From positions 1,657,726 to 1,666,030 of the forward strand of contig CP070644.1 of NCBI GenBank assembly GCA_020354155.1: a DNA stretch of 8,305 nt, written 5' to 3'. The first letter of the stretch is position 1. Each line of letters starts with the position of its first letter. The DNA comes from Nitrospiraceae bacterium. Lineage in GTDB: Bacteria > Nitrospirota > Thermodesulfovibrionia > UBA6902. The notes under the pieces were generated by a model that worked only from the letters and a program-made list of their open reading frames with translations, had not been told where the DNA came from and did no database searches. This document shows, piece after piece, positions 6,037 through 8,305 of this stretch. The position numbers and the translations under genes are program-made.

Positions 6037-6735
6037 ATGAAGTATGTGATCATAGCAATTTGTAACTTGTTCCTGTTACTTGGCATCAGTTGGTCTGATG
6101 AGTTGCAGAGCAAAACACCTGAGTTGAAAGATCGAAAAGACCGAATCAGTTATAGTGTCGGTTTTCAAATTGGTGGAGATTTAAAGAAAGAGAAAACAGA
6201 AATTGACCCGCGGGCATTTTTGAAAGGTGTTAAGGATGCGCTAGGGGGAAAAAATCCAGACATCGATCCTCAGGAAATGAACACTATGCTCGTGGATATG
6301 AAAAAGAAGATAATAGCAAGACAGAGATTTGAACAGCGTGAAATGAGAGAAAAGCGTCTGGGAGAAGGAAAAAAGTTTCTTGCTGAAAATGCAAAGAAGG
6401 AAGGAGTTATTTCTCTACCGAGCGGATTGCAATATAAAATTATCAATGAAGGAAAGGGCAGGAAGCCGGGAGCAACCGACAGAGTCAAGGTTCATTATCT
6501 GGGCACTCTAATCGACGGTACCCCGTTTGGTAGCTCATATACAAAAGGCAAACCCGAACTATTTTATGTTAACGGTGTGATCAAGGGGGTAGCAGAGGCA
6601 TTGCAACTTATGAAGGAAGGTTCCAAGTGGCAGCTTGTTATCCCTCACGACCTCGCATTTACTGGCCGTGGTGAATTTGCTAACAAGACGGTCATCTATG
6701 AGCTGGAGTTGATCTCCATTGAGCCTGGTGGTTGA
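6037..6735 (+). CDS. FKBP-type peptidyl-prolyl isomerase, exported, divergent active site
   Basis: The 232-residue product has the layout of the FkpA/Mip family: signal peptide (about 1-20, cleavage near SWS-DE), a helical dimerisation region (about 30-125) and a C-terminal FKBP domain (about 128-228). It should act in the periplasm as a folding helper. ATG 6037 is chosen because AAGGAG lies 10 bases upstream and a signal peptide starts there. A GTG at 5965 would add 24 residues without a ribosome binding site. The FKBP domain deviates at positions that line the active site in FKBP12. FD becomes F164-G165, the Trp of GW becomes V185, the Tyr of LAYG becomes F208 in LAFT, and the late Phe becomes Y221. 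Isomerase activity may therefore be weak while chaperone function remains. It is paired with a canonical paralogue 53 bases downstream and probably co-transcribed with it. Confidence 0.9.
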   Translation: MKYVIIAICNLFLLLGISWSDELQSKTPELKDRKDRISYSVGFQIGGDLKKEKTEIDPRAFLKGVKDALGGKNPDIDPQEMNTMLVDMKKKIIARQRFEQREMREKRLGEGKKFLAENAKKEGVISLPSGLQYKIINEGKGRKPGATDRVKVHYLGTLIDGTPFGSSYTKGKPELFYVNGVIKGVAEALQLMKEGSKWQLVIPHDLAFTGRGEFANKTVIYELELISIEPGG

Positions 6736-6788
6736 GTGAATCATTTGAGTTTGCTAAGGGTTATGTATCAGAAAACGACTGAGGTGAT

Positions 6789-7505
6789 ATGAGCATGAAG
6801 CATATTTTTATTATTGTCCTAAATTTTATAATGCTTATCGGAATTTCATCAGCGGGTGAAAATCTGGAACTGGAAGACGAAAAAATTCGGTTCAGCTATA
6901 GCATTGGTTACCAGGTAGGTGGAGACTTTCTTCGTCAGGGAAAGGATATTAATCCAGATGTTCTCCTTAAGGGGGTGCTAGACGCCCTGGCAGATAAAGA
7001 ACCTCTCATGAAAAGGAAGGAAATGAATATCACCCTGGTTAATTTTCAGAAAACTGTTGCTAAAGCTCAGAAACAGAAGATGATAGAGAAGGCAAAGAAA
7101 AACCTGGAAGCAGGTATGGCCTTTCTTGCCGATAACGGAAAAAAAGAAGGTGTGAAAATTTTACCGAGCGGGCTTCAATATAAAGTAATCAGGGAAGGGG
7201 CTGGAAAGGCACCAGGATTAAGCGATAAAGTCACGGTTCATTATCAAGGTAACTTGATTGATGGCACTTTGTTTGACAGTTCCTTTAGACGGAATAAACC
7301 TGCAACATTCTCGGTGAACGGCGTAATAAAAGGATGGACCGAGGCACTGCAGATGATGAAGGTAGGAGCAAAGTGGCAGCTCTTCATTCCTCCGGCTTTA
7401 GCTTATGGTGACAAAAGGACAGGCAGTATTGAACCTAACAGCACACTGATCTTTGACGTGGAGCTCCTATCGGTTCAGAGCAGCAACGCGGAAGAAACAA
7501 AGTGA
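6789..7505 (+). CDS. FKBP-type peptidyl-prolyl cis-trans isomerase, exported
   Basis: This is a 238-residue paralogue of the preceding gene with the same order: signal peptide (about 1-22, ISSAG), helical dimerisation region (about 30-125) and FKBP domain (about 127-229). Here the active-site residues are canonical: F162-D163 in FDSS, V179-I180, W183 in KGW, Y206 in LAYG and F222. It should catalyse proline cis-trans isomerisation in the periplasm and assist folding of exported proteins. The GAGGTGA element at 6781-6787 is very close to ATG 6789. The second ATG at 6795 has better spacing and matches the paralogue's MK start, so the true protein may be two residues shorter. The two genes are separated by 53 bases with no promoter or terminator, which supports one operon. 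Clients are unknown; the nearby oxidase is a possible one by proximity only. Confidence 0.93.
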   Translation: MSMKHIFIIVLNFIMLIGISSAGENLELEDEKIRFSYSIGYQVGGDFLRQGKDINPDVLLKGVLDALADKEPLMKRKEMNITLVNFQKTVAKAQKQKMIEKAKKNLEAGMAFLADNGKKEGVKILPSGLQYKVIREGAGKAPGLSDKVTVHYQGNLIDGTLFDSSFRRNKPATFSVNGVIKGWTEALQMMKVGAKWQLFIPPALAYGDKRTGSIEPNSTLIFDVELLSVQSSNAEETK

Positions 7506-7545
7506 TTACGAAACTGCCAGGAATGGCTGAATAACCATTGGTGTC

Positions 7546-7568
7546 ATTGTCCGGTTTAACCGGACAAT
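7546..7568. repeat. Inverted repeat after the FKBP pair
   Basis: ATTGTCCGGTT and AACCGGACAAT are exact inverse complements around a single base. As RNA it would give a 9-bp stem with a 5-base loop, 41 bases after the stop. No T run follows. It may be a Rho-type 3' end, an mRNA-protecting stem or an operator. Confidence 0.5.
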
Positions 7569-7590
7569 CCAGAGGAAATCAAAGGACTGG

Positions 7591-7632
7591 ATTCTCCGAT
7601 CAAGCCTGCCTACCGCAGGCAGGTCGGAGAAT
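7591..7632. repeat. Nested palindromic intergenic repeat
   Basis: Outer arms ATTCTCCGA (7591-7599) and TCGGAGAAT (7624-7632) enclose a second palindromic unit, CCTGCCTACCGCAGGCAGG (7605-7623). The inner unit looks inserted into an older dyad. The form is like dispersed extragenic palindromes seen in many environmental genomes. Dispersal in this genome cannot be shown from one copy. Confidence 0.55.
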
Positions 7633-7671
7633 GACAACATTTCGTAGTTTATTCTTCAGCCCTTCACATCC

Positions 7672-7711
7672 CTGACACTCTCCTAAAACATCATGACTAG
7701 GAGAGTGTCAG
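7672..7711. repeat. 14-bp perfect inverted repeat
   Basis: CTGACACTCTCCTA (7672-7685) and TAGGAGAGTGTCAG (7698-7711) are exact inverse complements with a 12-base loop. The arms end in TGACA/TGTCA, a sequence that recurs in the two dyads downstream. No T run follows, so it may be a regulatory or dispersed element rather than a terminator. Confidence 0.5.
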
Positions 7712-7712
7712 A

Positions 7713-7727
7713 TTGACAGTGTGTCAA
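7713..7727. promoter_or_regulatory. Putative operator, TTGACA/TGTCAA dyad
   Basis: TTGACA and TGTCAA flank a 3-base centre. With the base before it, the site shares the 11-mer ATTGACAGTGT with the palindrome at 7856-7878, 148 bases further on. No -10 box lies at a proper distance, so it reads as a second binding site rather than a promoter. Confidence 0.35.
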
Positions 7728-7855
7728 AGATACAAAAAATTATATCCCATTTAATTAAAAGAATAAAATCGTGACATGAAATTTGTGTTACAAGATAAGA
7801 ATCAATATTAGCTATCTACTCAACTAAATAAATTTTCAACAAAAACAAATGAAGA

Positions 7856-7878
7856 TTCTATTGACAGTGTCAATAGAA
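7856..7878. promoter_or_regulatory. Putative operator palindrome over the -35 box
   Basis: Two perfect 11-base arms, TTCTATTGACA and TGTCAATAGAA, surround one central base. The left arm contains the -35 hexamer of the promoter for the downstream sensor gene. A bound regulator would therefore compete with RNA polymerase, which suggests repression. The regulator is not encoded in the window as far as I can tell. Confidence 0.6.
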
Positions 7879-7889
7879 CAAACTATATT
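7861..7889 (+). promoter_or_regulatory. Near-consensus sigma-70 promoter of the PAS sensor gene
   Basis: A perfect -35 box TTGACA (7861-7866) is followed by a 17-base spacer and TATATT (7884-7889). The start would be near 7896, about 43 bases before the ATG at 7939. The -35 box is embedded in a 23-bp palindrome. Confidence 0.75.
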
Positions 7890-7938
7890 TTTATTAAAGG
7901 GACTGCTCCAGCCTCCTTATTAAAGAAATGGACAGGAA

Positions 7939-8305
7939 ATGAAAACAACGGATGTAAGTCAGGCTCATGTAGACAGTGCGCCTGCCGGTGAATGCGTAAA
8001 AGCATGCCGCAGCACGAGGCATGCCTTCCCCTTTTGCTTAAGCAGTCCTCATGATGAACTCAAGAGAAAAAAATTTTCAAAAACCATGGCCTCTGAACAG
8101 CTGGGGATGCTGCAGGAACTGATAAATACGCTTCCTGTACCGATCTTTTACAAGGACGGCGAGGGGAAGTATACCGACTGCAACAGGGCATTTGAGAACT
8201 TCATGGGGATGAAAAAAGAGGAAATAATCGGCAGGACAATCTTTGATATGGCCCCTGCGAGCATTGCAAAAAAGTCTCATCAAAAAGAGAGGGAGCTCTA
8301 TAAGC
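7939..8305 (+). CDS. PAS-domain sensor protein, 5' part (3' end outside window)
   Basis: The frame is open from ATG 7939 to the window end (122 codons). From about residue 52 it reads as a PAS domain: ELINTLPVPIFYKDGEGKY, then DCNRAFENFMGM, EEIIGRTIFDMAP and AKKSHQKERELY. This PAS type usually opens a histidine kinase, a diguanylate cyclase or another signalling protein. The output domain lies beyond the window. The first 50 residues are polar with three cysteines (C19, C23, C33) and no membrane segment. The ribosome binding site is weak: AGGA lies almost against the ATG. An upstream in-frame TAA at 7921 excludes a much earlier start, while ATG 8086 (MASEQLG) is an alternative that would begin just before the PAS domain. 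A strong promoter with an overlapping palindrome lies 50 bases upstream. Confidence 0.8.
   Translation, partial: MKTTDVSQAHVDSAPAGECVKACRSTRHAFPFCLSSPHDELKRKKFSKTMASEQLGMLQELINTLPVPIFYKDGEGKYTDCNRAFENFMGMKKEEIIGRTIFDMAPASIAKKSHQKERELYK

Larger units (their letters stand above)
7506..7938. other. Dyad-rich intergenic region
   Basis: About 430 bases without a gene on either strand. It contains four separate inverted repeats, a nested intergenic repeat and a promoter, each listed on its own. The part 7741-7855 is very AT-rich and shows nothing more that I can name. None of the hairpins is followed by a T run, so the end of the isomerase transcript is unclear. Confidence 0.6.

Noticed and set aside
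8077..8283. Reverse-strand 68-codon frame at the right edge
   Set aside because: It lies opposite a clear PAS-domain coding sequence and shows no features of its own.

Overview
The window looks like chromosome of an anaerobic or facultatively anaerobic Gram-negative environmental bacterium. Desulfobacterota (Geobacter-like) or Nitrospirota fits best. The reasons are a histidine kinase/sigma-54 activator pair, a GEMM-I cyclic-dinucleotide riboswitch of the style common in Geobacter, Sec-exported proteins of periplasmic type, strong AGGAGG ribosome binding sites and short dyad repeats in the spacers. The phylum is an inference from style, not a proof. All recognised genes read on the + strand.

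Left part (1-3117): the 3' end of a PAS-linked histidine kinase is followed 3 bases later by its probable partner, an NtrC-type response regulator with receiver, PAS, sigma-54 AAA+ and Fis-type DNA-binding domains. Just behind the regulator lies a perfect tandem pair of 15-bp palindromes that look like activator sites. A weak -24/-12-like element sits about 245 bp further on, ahead of a small cysteine-rich protein gene.

Middle part (3118-5839): a class I cyclic-di-GMP (GEMM-I) riboswitch heads a leader of about 200 nt. The leader holds a long perfect hairpin and a possible short leader ORF that resembles the start of the next gene. A very strong ribosome binding site then precedes a 782-residue exported multicopper oxidase with all four copper motifs. 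The gene ends at a textbook intrinsic terminator. The simplest reading is that a second messenger controls production of a periplasmic or extracellular copper oxidase.

Right part (5840-8305): a good sigma-70 promoter drives two tandem, paralogous, exported FKBP-type peptidyl-prolyl isomerases. The second has a canonical active site. The first has lost several active-site residues. Next comes a spacer of about 430 bp rich in dyads: a nested intergenic repeat, a 14-bp inverted repeat and two sites sharing ATTGACAGTGT. The last of these is a near-perfect 23-bp palindrome lying over the -35 box of a near-consensus promoter. That promoter faces a PAS-domain sensor gene that runs off the window.

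Together the window is a signalling-plus-envelope region: two sensory systems flank a riboswitch-controlled oxidase and two export-side folding factors. Joint function is inferred from proximity only.
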